Shown: positions 26,455 to 36,084 of the stretch, piece after piece
Position numbering within the stretch: the first letter of the stretch is position 1
How the letters are laid out: the number at the start of each line of letters is the position of its first letter
Assembly (NCBI GenBank): GCA_003248315.1
Contig: QKWM01000004.1
Span: 3,035,001 to 3,099,000 of the forward strand
Length of the DNA: 64,000 nucleotides
Reading direction: 5' to 3'
Source: Streptomyces sp. SW4
GTDB taxonomy: Bacteria > Actinomycetota > Actinomycetes > Streptomycetales > Streptomycetaceae
The notes under the pieces: model-generated
Told to the model about the DNA's origin: nothing
The model's input: only the letters and a program-made list of their open reading frames with translations
The model's database searches: none
Translations under genes and position numbers: made by a program

Positions 26455-28899
26455 TCAGTCGGGGCGGGGCGTCCACGGGAACTGCCCGGAGCCCGTCCCG
26501 CCGTCCGTGGGCCCGCCGCCCCCGCCCGCGCCGTCGTCCCCGCCGTCGCCGCCGGTGGCGCCGCCCGATCCGGTGGAGGCGTCCCCGGAGGCCCCGCCGG
26601 CCGGCGGCTGCCCGGTGGCGCCGTCGCTGGGCTCGGTGTTCCCGCCGCCCGTGGCCGCGCCGCCACTCGACGCGTCCCCGGTGGCGTCGCCGCCCTCGGG
26701 CCGCCCGGACGGGCTGGGGGCGTCGCCGTCGCTCGCACCCGCGCTCGGGTGGGGCCGCCGGACGGGCCGTCGGTGCCGGTGCCGGACGACGGCTCGTCGG
26801 ACGGCGGGGCCTGGCTCTCGCCGGCGCCCGACTGCAGCCGCAGCTCGAAGTCGGTGACCGGCTCGTCCTGGAGCGCCTCCCGGGTGAACTGGGCCCAGAT
26901 CTCCGTGGGCGCGCCGCCGCCGTTGACCCGGGGCAGGCCCATCGCGCCGTACAGCGACTTGTGGGCGGCGGTGACCGGGTCCTGGCCCATCACGGCGACG
27001 ACGGTCGCCAGCTCGGGGTGTACCCGGCGAACCAGGCGGCCGTGTCCTCCTCCGCCGTGCCGGTCTTGCCGGCCACCGGCCGGCCCGCGGCCTGGGCGGC
27101 GGTGGCGGTGCCGTTGCGGACGACGCTGCGCAGGATGTGCGTCGTGGTGTCCGCGGCCTCCCGGCTGACGGCCTGCCGCTCGCGCCGCTCGGGCAGCCGG
27201 ATCTCCTCGTCCCCGTGGGTGACCTTCTCGACCAGCGTGTACGTGCCGTGCCGGCCGTGGTTGGCGAGGGTGGCGTAGGCCTCCGCCATGTCCAGGACGC
27301 TGGCGTTGGAGGTGCCGAGCGCGACCGACGGGCTGGCGACCAGCTCGGGGGTCTCGGGGACAGACCGAGGTCGATCGCGGTCTGCCTGACCTTGTCGGAG
27401 CCGACGTCCACGGCCATCTGCGCGTAGACCGCGTTGACGGACTTGTCGGTGGCCTCCTGCACCGTGATGTCGCCGTAGTCGTGGTGGTCCTCGTTCTCCG
27501 GCGCGTAGTGTCCGCCGGACCAGCCCTCGACGGGGCGCTCGCTGGTGCCGTCGTAGATCGTGTTCGGGGTGATCACGCGGCCGTCCTGCGTCTGGGAGTG
27601 GTTGTCGACGGCGGAGGTGAAGACGAACGGCTTGAAGGTGGAGCCGACCTGGAAGTCGCGGCGGGTGGCGTTCGGCGTGTACTGCTTCACGTAGTCGATG
27701 CCGTTGTACATCGCGACGACCTTGCCGGTCCGCGGGTCGACGGAGGCGCCGCCCGCGCGCACGTAGCTGTCGACCTTGCGGTTCTTCGGGTCCAGCTTGG
27801 ACATCAGGTTGTCCTCGACGGCCTCGACGAAGGCGTCCTGCTTGTCCTTGTGCAGGGTGGTGGTGATGCGGTAGCCGCCGCGGTCCAGTTCCTCCTCGGC
27901 GACGACGCCGCTGCCGACCAGGTGGTCCTTGACGATCTGGACGACGTAGCCCCGCTGGCCGGACATGCCGGTGGAGACGGTGGTCTCCTTCGGCACCGGG
28001 AACGTCAGGCTCGCCCGTTCGGAGGCGGTGAGCCAGCCCTTCTCGACCATGCCGTCCAGGACGTAGTTCCAGCGGGCCTCGGCGGCCGGCCGGTTCTCGG
28101 GGTGGGCGACGACGTCGTACTGGCTCGGCGCGTTCAGCAGGGAGGCGAGGTAGGCGCCCTGGGCGGCGTCCAGCTCGGTGGCGTCCACGCCGTAGTAGGC
28201 CTGGGCGGCGGCCTGGATGCCGTAGGCGCCGCGGCCGAAGAAGCTGGTGTTGAGGTAGCCCTCGAGGATCTCGTCCTTGGTCTTCTCGCGGTCGAGCTTG
28301 ATCGCGATGAAGAACTCCTTCACCTTGCGGGTGACGGTCTGCTCCTGGGCCAGGTAGTAGTTCTTCACGTACTGCTGGGTGATCGTCGACCCGGACTGCT
28401 TGCCCTTGCCGGTGGCGGTGTTCCAGGCGGCGCGGACCATCGCCGACGGGTCGACGGCGGACTCGGTGTAGAAGTCGCGGTCCTCGGCGGCGAGCACGGC
28501 GTGCTGGGCGTCCTTGGAGACCCGCGACAGGCCGACGTTCTCCCGGTTGACCTCGCCGTCCCGGGCCAGCACGGAGCCGTCCGCGTACAGGTAGACGTTG
28601 CTCTGCTGGGTCGCGAGGGCGTTGGCGGAGGGGATCTTCACCAGCGAGTAGCCGAGGAAGAAGCCGCCGACCAGCAGCAGGACGCCGACGACGCAGGCGG
28701 TCAGGACCATGCGCCAGGTCGGGATCAGCCGGCGCCAGCCGGTGCGCCGGGGACGCTTCGGGCCCTTGGCGCCCGCCAGGCCCTTCGGCCCGCCGCCGGC
28801 CGCCGCGGCGCGCTCGGCCTTGTCGGCCCCTTCGGGCCTCGGGGCGTTGCTGCGCGCCCAGCCCGGGATGGGCGGCTTCGGCTGCGGCTCGTCGCTCAT
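26455..28899 (-). CDS. class A penicillin-binding protein (frameshifted)
   Basis: Bifunctional peptidoglycan glycosyltransferase/transpeptidase. A cytoplasmic basic N-terminus and one membrane helix (TACVVGVLLLVGGFFLG) lead to a glycosyltransferase domain with VLAAEDRDFYTESAVD and SGSTITQQYVKNYYL. The transpeptidase motifs are GSTFKPF (SxxK), KSVNAVY (SxN) and AGKTGTAEED (KTG). The long C-terminal tail is Gly/Ser/Thr/Pro-rich, ending QFPWTPRPD. About 815 aa. Single-base losses near 27358, 27020 and 26757. The low-complexity tail may sit in the cell wall. Confidence 0.93.
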   Translation of the reverse strand: MSDEPQPKPPIPGWARSNAPRPEGADKAERAAAAGGGPKGLAGAKGPKRPRRTGWRRLIPTWRMVLTACVVGVLLLVGGFFLGYSLVKIPSANALATQQSNVYLYADGSVLARDGEVNRENVGLSRVSKDAQHAVLAAEDRDFYTESAVDPSAMVRAAWNTATGKGKQSGSTITQQYVKNYYLAQEQTVTRKVKEFFIAIKLDREKTKDEILEGYLNTSFFGRGAYGIQAAAQAYYGVDATELDAAQGAYLASLLNAPSQYDVVAHPENRPAAEARWNYVLDGMVEKGWLTASERASLTFPVPKETTVSTGMSGQRGYVVQIVKDHLVGSGVVAEEELDRGGYRITTTLHKDKQDAFVEAVEDNLMSKLDPKNRKVDSYVRAGGASVDPRTGKVVAMYNGIDYVKQYTPNATRRDFQVGSTFKPFVFTSAVDNHSQTQDGRVITPNTIYDGTSERPVEGWSGGHYAPENEDHHDYGDITVQEATDKSVNAVYAQMAVDVGSDKVRQTAIDLGLSPRPPSWSPARRSRSAPPTPASWTWRRPTPPSPTTAGTARTRWSRRSPTGTRRSGCPSGASGRPSAGRPRTPRRTSCAASSATAPPPPPRPRAGRWPARPARRRRTRPPGSPGTPRAGDRRRRDGPGPGHRRPQVAVRRDGPAPGQRRRRAHGDLGPVHPGGAPGRAGHRLRAAAAVGRRREPGPAVRRAVVRHRHRRPVRRPHPSAGASDGDAPSPSGRPEGGDATGDASSGGAATGGGNTEPSDGATGQPPAGGASGDASTGSGGATGGDGGDDGAGGGGGPTDGGTGSGQFPWTPRPD

Positions 28900-29194
28900 G
28901 GTGGCGAAAGACTCCTGTGATCCCTTGCGGTCCGTTGCGTTCTGCGCCGGGACCGTACGTCTCGGGCGCTTTCGCGCGCCCTGGGAAGAAGGCCCCGGGA
29001 AGAAGACTGTCCCATCCCGCGATCAGTTCCCTGCGGCGGGGCCGTGTCGTGCCGGAAATTCCGTGGCGGGCCCGCGTCCGGCGGCACTAGGCTCCTGCGC
29101 TTCGGTGCCGGATGCCGGATGCCGGGTGACGGAAGCCGGTGCCGGGTGGCGACGGGCGGGCGGCGGGACGGGGCACGGGCAGGAGGTGGTGGCG

Positions 29195-30014
29195 GTGGCG
29201 GTGGCGGTGGGCGTGGGCGGTGCGGCACGGCTGTACGCCTCCGTCGCGGCGGGCGGCTTCCGCCGGTACGCGACCTACCGGGCGGCCACCGCGGCCGGGG
29301 TGTTCACCAACACCGTCTTCGGGCTGGTCCTGGCCTACACCTACGGCGCCCTGTGGGACGAGCGGCCCGGCCTCGGCGGCTACGACCAGGCGCAGGCGCT
29401 GACCTACGTGTGGCTGGGCCAGGTGTTCCTGTCGACGCTGGCCCTCGGGGCGGCGGCGTCGAGAACGAACTGATGGAACGCATCCGTACGGGTGATGTGG
29501 CGATCGACCTGTACCGGCCGGCCGACCTCCAGCTGTGGTGGCTGTCGGCGGACCTGGGGCGGGCGGGGTTCCAGCTGCTGGGCCGCGGAGTGGTGCCGTT
29601 CGCGTTCGGCGGGCTCCTCTTCCACCTCGCGCTGCCCGCCGACCCGGTGACCTGGGCGGCGTTCCTCGGGGCGGTCGTGCTCGGCATGGTGGTCAGCTTC
29701 GCGATCCGGTACCTGGTGGCGCTGACCGCGTTCTGGCTGCTCGACGGGACCGGGGTGACCCAGATGCTCATGCTCACCGGCACCTTCTGCTCGGGCATGC
29801 TGCTGCCGCTGAACGTCTTCCCCGGCGCGCTCGGCGAGACCGTACGGGTCCTGCCGTGGTCCTCGATGCTCCAGGCCCCGGCCGACGTGCTGCTCGGGAG
29901 GCCGACGTGCTCGGCACCTACGCCTTCCAGGCGGGCTGGGCGGTGGTGCTGCTGGCGGCCGGGCGGCTGCTGCAGTCGGCGGCGACCCGGCGGGTGGTGG
30001 TGCAGGGTGGCTGA
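29195..30014 (+). CDS. ABC-2 type permease, DUF990-like (frameshifted)
   Basis: First membrane subunit of a three-gene ABC transporter. AGGAGG lies just upstream of a run of in-frame GTG codons; I take GTG at 29195. It has about six hydrophobic segments: AGVFTNTVFGLVLAYTYGAL, FRYLVALTAFWLLD-like RYLVALTAFWLLDGTGV, and SGMLLPLNVFPGALGETVRV, the last resembling the DUF990 family. Losses near 29459 and 29898. The 8-base overlap with the next permease indicates translational coupling. The substrate is unknown. The 295 bases before it (28900-29194) contain no gene I can see. Confidence 0.8.
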
Positions 30015-30839
30015 GACCACCGGGGCCGTCGCCCGGATCGGCGAGGGACTGCGCGCCTACGGGCTGATCGCGGGGATGTGGATCCGCTCCACCACGGCCT
30101 ACCGCACCTCGTTCGCGCTGACCGTGGCCGGGAACTTCGCGCTGACCGGGCTCGACTTCCTCGCGATCCTGCTGATGTTCTCCCGCGTGGACGCGCTCGG
30201 CGGCTACGGCCTGTCCGAGGTGGCGTTCCTCTACGGGCTCTCCAGCGTCGCCTTCGGGCTCGCCGACCTGTCGATCGGCTCGATGGAGCGGCTCGGGCGG
30301 CGGGTGCGGGACGGCACGCTCGACACGCTGCTGGTGCGTCCCGTGCCGGTGCTGGCCCAGGTCGCCGCGGACCGTTTCGCGCTGCGCCGGCTCGGCCGCG
30401 TCACCCAGGGCGCCCTGGTGCTGGGCTACGCGCTGAGCGTGGTCGACATCGACTGGACGCCGCTGAAGCTGCTGCTGATGCCGGTGACGCTGCTCAGCGG
30501 CGCGGCGATCTTCGCGGCGGTGTTCGTGGCGGGGGCCGCCTTCCAGTTCGTGGCGCAGGACGCCTCCGAGGTGCAGAACGCCTTCACGTACGGCGGGACG
30601 ACGCTGCTGCAGTACCCCCGACGGTGTTCGGGCGGGAGCTGGTGCGCGGGGTGACCTGTGTGCTGCCGCTGGCCTTCGTCAACTGGCTGCCGGCCACCTA
30701 TCTGCTGGGGCGGCCGTACCCGCTGCACCTGCCGGGCTGGGTGGCGTTCGCGTCGCCGCTGGTCGCCGTGGCGGCCTGCGCCCTGGCCGGGCTGGCCTGG
30801 CGGGCCGGGCTGCGTTCGTATCGGAGTACGGGGAGTTGA
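30007..30839 (+). CDS. ABC-2 type permease, second subunit (frameshifted)
   Basis: MAETTGAVARIGEGLRAYGL leads into six hydrophobic segments. GSMERLGRRVRDGTLDTLLVRP is a signature-like cytoplasmic loop in this permease family, and AFQFVAQDASEVQNAFTYGG lies before the last segments. About 278 aa; one C missing near 30616 (restored LLQYPPTVFGREL). GTG at 30007 lies inside the previous gene. The ATPase gene follows 5 bases after the stop. Confidence 0.82.
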
Positions 30840-30844
30840 CCGGG

Positions 30845-31826
30845 ATGGACAGCGGGTGCGACGACGGCGGCTTCATCCGCCTCGACGGCGTCGAGAAGGT
30901 TTTCGAGGTGCGCAGGAGGACCGGCTTCCTGAAGCGGGAGCGGCGCCGGGTACGGGCCGTGGACGGGCTGTCGTTCACGGTGGCGCGCGGCGAGATGGTC
31001 GGCTGCATCGGGCCCAACGGCGCCGGCAAGTCGACCACGGTCAAGATGCTGACGGGCATCCTCACGCCCAGCGGGGGCCGGCTGCGGGTGGCCGGCATCG
31101 AGCCGTCCCGCGAGCGGACCCGGCTCGCGCACCGCATCGGGGTGGTGTTCGGGCAGCGCACGACGCTGTGGTGGGACCTGCCGCTGATCGACTCCTACCG
31201 GCTGATGCACCGGATGTACCGGATCCCGGACGCCCGTTACCGCGAGAACCTCGACCGCTGCGTCGAACTCCTCGAACTGGGCGGCCTGCTGGACGTGCCC
31301 GTGCGTCAGCTGTCGCTCGGCCAGCGGATGCGCGGCGACATCGCGGCGGCCCTGCTCCACGACCCCGACGTGCTCTACCTCGACGAGCCGACGATCGGCC
31401 TCGACGTGGTGTCCAAGGCCAAGGTGCGCGGCTTCCTGCGGGAGTTGAACGCCGAGCGCGGAACGACGGTGCTGCTGACCACGCACGACCTCCAGGACAT
31501 CGAGCAGCTGTGCTCGCGGGTGATGGTCATCGACCACGGCCGGCTGGTGTACGACGGCCCGCTCGCCGGGCTGCACGAGGCGGGCGAGAGCGAGCGGACG
31601 CTCGTGGTGGACCTGGAGCGGGAACTGCCCCGATCGAGGCCCCGGCGCCCGCCCGGGTGGTACGGGTGGAGGGCCGCGCCAGTGGCTGGCGTTCCCGGCG
31701 TCGGCCTCGGCGGCCGGGCTGGTCGCGGCGGTCGCCGCCGCGTATCCGCTGGTCGATCTGTCCGTGCGGGAACCGGACATCGAAGCGGTGATCGCGAAAA
31801 TGTATGCGGAGCGGGCGAGCGCGTAG
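30845..31826 (+). CDS. ABC transporter ATP-binding protein (frameshifted C-terminus)
   Basis: ATPase partner of the two preceding permeases. FTVARGEMVGCIGPNGAGKSTTVKM is the Walker A region, QLSLGQRMRGDIAAALLHDP the ABC signature, VLYLDEPTIGLD the Walker B, and TTHDL the H-loop. GVVFGQRTTLWWDLP is the Q-loop, typical of the DUF990-associated group. Losses near 31628 and 31676; the restored tail ends AVIAKMYAERASA. About 328 aa. ATG at 30845. Confidence 0.88.
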
Positions 31827-31859
31827 TGCCGTCCAGCACGACCTCGTAGGCTGCTGTAC

Positions 31860-32686
31860 ATGACCGACGACGCCCCGGAACTGCGCGCATCCGACGCCGA
31901 CCGCGAACGAGTCGCCGAGGTCCTCAGGGACGCCCTCGCCGAGGGGCGGCTGGACATGGAGGAGTTCGAGGAACGGCTGGACGCCACCTACAAGGCCCGC
32001 ACCTACGGGGAACTCGCGCCGATCACCAGGGATCTGCCGGCCGGGGACGCGCCGAGGGTGTCCATGACCAAGGAGCCGGTGGCCGGCGACGACTGGTCCG
32101 GCCGGATCACGGGCGGCGTCGAGGGGTCGTCGAGCTGGGCGGTGGCCGTGATGTCCGGGTTCCAGCGCAAGGGGCGCTGGACGGTGCCCCGGCGGTTCAG
32201 CGCCTTCGCCTTCTGGGGCGGCGGGGAGATCGACCTGCGCGAGGCGTATTTCGCGGACCGCGAGGTCGAGATCAACTGCATCGCGATCATGGGCGGGATC
32301 GACGTGATCGTGCCGCCCGGCGTCCAGGTGATCGTCCGGGGCGTCGGGATCATGGGCGACTTCGACCACCGGGAGGACGGCGTGCCCGGGGAGCCGGGCG
32401 CCCCGCGGGTCGTCGTCAGCGGCTTCGCCTTCTGGGGCGGCGTCGGGGTGCGGCGCAAGCTGCCGCGGGCGCAGAAGCAGCGGCTGAAGGAGGAACGCCG
32501 GCAGGAGCGGCTGGAGCGCCGGCAGGAGCGGGCGGGGCGCCGCCGGGAGAAGCCGGTGGGCGAGGCGTCCCGCGGCGAACTGCCCCCGCCTCCCGCCCCG
32601 GCGGGCACGGCCTGGGAGCCGGCCTGCACGGCCTGAACCTGCACGAGCCCCACTCCGAGGAACGCGACCGGCGCCGGGAGGACTGA
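31860..32686 (+). CDS. DUF1707 protein with cell-wall-response-like domain
   Basis: N-terminal DUF1707 motif (LRASDADRERVAEVLRDALA, GRLDMEEFEERLDATYKART) followed by a beta-rich region: FSAFAFWGGGEIDLREAYF, EINCIAIMGGIDVIVPPGVQV, and FAFWGGVGVRRK. These FWGG/IMGG repeats resemble the LiaF-like domain. A highly charged Lys/Arg/Glu tail follows. In the uncorrected frame it stops at 32636; one base lost near 32600 restores an end HGLNLHEPHSEERDRRRED at 32686, which looks genuine. DUF1707 proteins are often membrane or surface associated; role unknown. Confidence 0.8.
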
Positions 32687-32699
32687 GCCCCGGGGCGGC

Positions 32700-32880
32700 C
32701 GGCGGACCGGTCGGTCGGCGGACCTGGTCGGTCGGCGGCCCCGGTCGGTCGGCCCGGGGGCCGGGCTCCGGCTCGGGGCACCGGGTTCGGTGGGCTCGGG
32801 GCACCCGGCGGCCCGGTCGGTGGGCTTGGTGGGTCCGGTGGGCCTGGTGGGCCTGGTGGGCCTGGTGGGCCTGGTGGGTC
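32700..32880. repeat. GGTCGGTCGGCGG repeats and (GGTGGGCCT)n tandem 9-mers
   Basis: GGTCGGTCGGCGG-type direct repeats (about 32706-32755) are followed by about seven 9-base units GGTGGG[CT][CT][TC] from 32818 to 32880, the last four nearly identical. They lie between two convergent genes and run up to the stop of the SGNH hydrolase. Non-coding as far as I can see. Confidence 0.75.
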
Positions 32881-34235
32881 AGAGCTGGGCCGGGGCCGCG
32901 CCCTCGAGGAGGTCCAGGTCGAAGACCTCGGCCATCCGCGCGTACCCGCGGTCGCTGGGGTGCAGATGGTCGCCGCAGTCGTACACGTCGCGCAGCCGTC
33001 GCGGATCGTAGGGATCGCGCAGCTCCTTGTCGAAGTCGACGACCGCGTCGAAGACCCGCCCGGCGCGGATCTCGGCGTTGATCTCCTGCCGCACCGCCTC
33101 GCGGGCGTCGGTGTAGCCGCGGTGCCCGCCGAACGGCATCACGGTCGCGCCGATGACCTTCAGGCCGCGGGCGTGCGCCTGCTCGACCATGTCGCGCAGC
33201 CCGTCCAGGACGGTGTCCGGGGCGATGGTGCCCGGGTGGCGCAGGATGTCGTTGACGCCGAGGACGATCACGACCGCCTTGACGCCCGGCCGGCCCAGGA
33301 CGTCCCGGGAGAACCGGTCGACGCCGGCCGGGTTGTCGGCGGGCCGGCCCCGGCCGCCGAGCAGCACGCGGTTGCCGCTGATGCCCTGGTTGACGACGCT
33401 GTAGCGGGGCACGTCCCGGCCGTCCGCGACCGCGGTGCGCAGCCGCGCGGCGAGCACGTCGGTCCAGCGGCGGTTGGCGTCCATCGTGGAGGTGATGCCG
33501 TCGGTGATGGAGTCGCCGATGACGACGACCGTCCCTCGGCCTCGTTGCTGAGCACGTCCAGCGAGGTCAGATAGCGCCAGTACGGGGTCTTCTCGGTGAA
33601 CGCCGTGCCGGTCACGTCCCCGGTGTGCTCGCCCGTGGCGACGTAGCTGGTCTCCCGCGCGTGCGGGTGGTAGGTGACCGGGCCGGACGGGGTGGGGGAG
33701 TAGGTGGTGACCAGGAGGTCCGCGCCGTGCGGGACGGTGAGGCGCACGGCGTCGCTCATCACCTGGCCGCCGGCCGGGACGACGACCTTCGGGTTGCCGG
33801 CGAAGGTCAGCCGCCGCATGGTGTCGGCGACCGCCGCGGGGGTGTCCGGTCCGGCGGCGAGGGCGATCGACGCGTGCGTGATGGTCAGCGGGGACTGCCC
33901 GTAGAGGTTGGACAGCGTGATCCGGGCGCTCGTCCCCCGGTGGTCGCGTGGACGACGTTGCGCACCGACCGGCCGGCCATGCCGGTGATCTCGGTGCCCG
34001 GCTCCGCTCCCGCCGGGGAGGTGGACCAGGCGCCGACCCACGTGCCGGTGGAGGCGGGCTCGGCGGGATTGCCGGCGCGGCCGCCCGTGGAGAGCGTCGC
34101 CCGCTCGCTCGTCCCGTCGTCGGCCTCGACGCCCACGAAGATGGCGGCCGACAGGGCCACGATCGCGGCGACGACGGCGGCCAGGAGGGCACGGTGCTGG
34201 GTACGGGGTGCCCGCCCGTCACGACCCCGGGTCAT
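32879..34235 (-). CDS. secreted SGNH/GDSL-family hydrolase (frameshifted)
   Basis: Exported or membrane-anchored esterase/lipase-like enzyme. MTRGRDGRAPRTQHRALLAA begins a signal segment (LLAAVVAAIVALSAAIFVGV). A beta-rich N-terminal domain (WVGAWSTSP, RITLSNLYGQSPLTI, TYHPHARETSYVATGEHTGD) precedes the catalytic domain with VVVIGDSITDG (GDS nucleophile), YSVVNQGISGNRVL, VIVLGVNDILR and CGDHLHPSDRGY (Asp-His pair). About 452 aa. Losses near 33937 and 33533. The family often deacylates polysaccharides or lipids. Confidence 0.87.
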
Positions 34236-34428
34236 GCTGTGGTGTTCTCCTCGGGAGATGGGAGCCTCGGGCTCCGATCCGATGAGCCCATGATGCGTCA
34301 GGGGTCCGGCCGGAGTGGTGGGACCCCCGGCATTACCCCGTCCGGACAGACGCCGGGAACTTGTGTTCCGTTCCAGGAGTCGGTCAGGAAGGGACAATGT
34401 GTGAGGGATCACCGAACGGGTGGAGCGG

Positions 34429-35970
34429 ATGGATCGGACAGAACCGGAGAACCCGGACGGCGCGCGCCGTGCCGGGGACCAGGGCGCCGCAGCGCCGGAT
34501 GCCGCGGTGCCGGATACCGCGGTGCCGGATGCCGCGGCACAGGGCGCCGCGGTGCCGGGCGCCGCGGGACGGGGTGCCGCGGTGCGGAGCGCTGCGGACC
34601 AGGACGTGGCCGGACGGGATGCCGCCGGGCGGCGTGCCGTCCAGGGGGTGGCGGGAGGGGGCGTCATCGGACAGGCTGCCCGCCCCGGCGCCGTCACGAA
34701 CCGCGCGATGACCACGTTCAGCCCGGCGGACGAGGAGAAGCGGCGCGGTGTGCGCCGGATGAAGCTCACCGCCACCGGACTGCTGCTCTTCGTCGCACTG
34801 GTGTACGCCCTCGCCGAGTGGGCCTCCCACGCCGGCGCCGGCGCCTGGGCGGGCTATGTGTCGGCCGCCGCCGAGGCCGGCATGGTCGGCGCGCTCGCCG
34901 ACTGGTTCGCGGTCACCGCCCTCTTCCGGCACCCCCTCGGCATCCCCATCCCGCACACCGCGATCATCCCGAAGAAGAAGGACCAGCTCGGCGTCTCGCT
35001 GGGCGAGTTCGTCGGCGAGAACTTCCTCTCCGAGGACGTCGTACGCCAGCGGCTGCGCGCCGTCGGCATAGGCAGCCGGCTCGGCGCCTGGCTCGCCGTC
35101 CCCGACCACGCCGACCGGGTCACCGCCGAGCTGTCCGCCGCCCTGCGCGGCGCCCTGACCGTCCTGCGGGACGCCGACGTCCAGGCGGTCGTCGGCGAGG
35201 CGATCACCCGCCGGGCCGACGCGGCGGAGATCGCGCCCGGCGTCGGCAAGATGCTGGAGAAGGTCGTCGCCGACGGCGGTCACAAGCGGGCCGTCGACCT
35301 GGTCGTCAGCCGTGCCCACGACTGGCTGGTGCTGCACCAGGACTCCGTGATGGACGCCGTGCAGGGCGGGGCGCCCGGCTGGACCCCGAGGTTCGTGGAC
35401 CGCAAGGTCGGCGAGCGGGTCTACAAGGAGCTGCTGCGGTTCGTCACCGAGATGCGGGACATGCCCGCCCACCCGGCGCGCGGCGCCCTCGACCGGTTCC
35501 TCACCGACTTCGCCTCCGACCTGCAGTCCGACACCGACACACGCGCGCGGGTGGAGCGGCTGAAGACCGAGGTGCTGGGGCGGGACGAGGTCCAGGACCT
35601 GATCGCCTCCGTCTGGACGGCCGTACGGTCCATGATCGTCTCGGCGGCGGAGGACGAGCGCAGCGAGCTGCGGCTGCGTGTGCGGGCCTCGCTGCTGTCG
35701 CTGGGGCAGCGCATGGCCTCGGACCCCAAGGTGCAGGGCAAGGTCGACACCTGGGTCGAGGGGGCGGCGGTGTACGTCGTCACGACCTACCGGCGGGAGA
35801 TCACCTCCCTCATCACCGACACGGTGGCGAGCTGGGACGCCGAGCACACGACGAAGAAGATCGAGGCCAACATCGGCCGCGACCTGCAGTTCATCCGCAT
35901 CAACGGCACGGTGGTCGGGTCGCTGGCCGGCCTGCTGATCCACACGGTGTCGCGGGCCTTGGGGGCGTAG
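34429..35970 (+). CDS. DUF445 family membrane protein with repetitive N-terminus
   Basis: Intact, ~513 aa. Residues ~10-85 are degenerate Ala/Val/Pro/Asp/Gly repeats (GAAAPDAAVPDTAVPDAAAQ). Then comes the DUF445 core: RRMKLTATGLLLFVALVYAL, GMVGALADWFAVTALFRHPL, IPHTAIIPKKKDQLG, and a helical central part up to a C-terminal hydrophobic segment (TVVGSLAGLLIHTVSRAL). Membrane ends at both termini are typical. The function is unknown. ATG at 34429 has GGAGCGG close by; GTG at 34420 is an alternative. Confidence 0.85.
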   Translation: MDRTEPENPDGARRAGDQGAAAPDAAVPDTAVPDAAAQGAAVPGAAGRGAAVRSAADQDVAGRDAAGRRAVQGVAGGGVIGQAARPGAVTNRAMTTFSPADEEKRRGVRRMKLTATGLLLFVALVYALAEWASHAGAGAWAGYVSAAAEAGMVGALADWFAVTALFRHPLGIPIPHTAIIPKKKDQLGVSLGEFVGENFLSEDVVRQRLRAVGIGSRLGAWLAVPDHADRVTAELSAALRGALTVLRDADVQAVVGEAITRRADAAEIAPGVGKMLEKVVADGGHKRAVDLVVSRAHDWLVLHQDSVMDAVQGGAPGWTPRFVDRKVGERVYKELLRFVTEMRDMPAHPARGALDRFLTDFASDLQSDTDTRARVERLKTEVLGRDEVQDLIASVWTAVRSMIVSAAEDERSELRLRVRASLLSLGQRMASDPKVQGKVDTWVEGAAVYVVTTYRREITSLITDTVASWDAEHTTKKIEANIGRDLQFIRINGTVVGSLAGLLIHTVSRALGA

Positions 35971-36084
35971 CCGCGCCCGCTGCGCCGCGCGGTCGTGCGT
36001 GACCGTGACCGTGCCTCTCCCGGCCGAGCGTGATCGTCCGGCTTCCGGGCACACGGGAGGAGTTCGCTCGACGGAGAGGGAGCC

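Noticed and set aside
26450..26457. Two-base gap between the convergent gdx and PBP stop codons
   Set aside because: Noted as a very tight arrangement without a terminator, but common in compact bacterial chromosomes and not evidence of special regulation.
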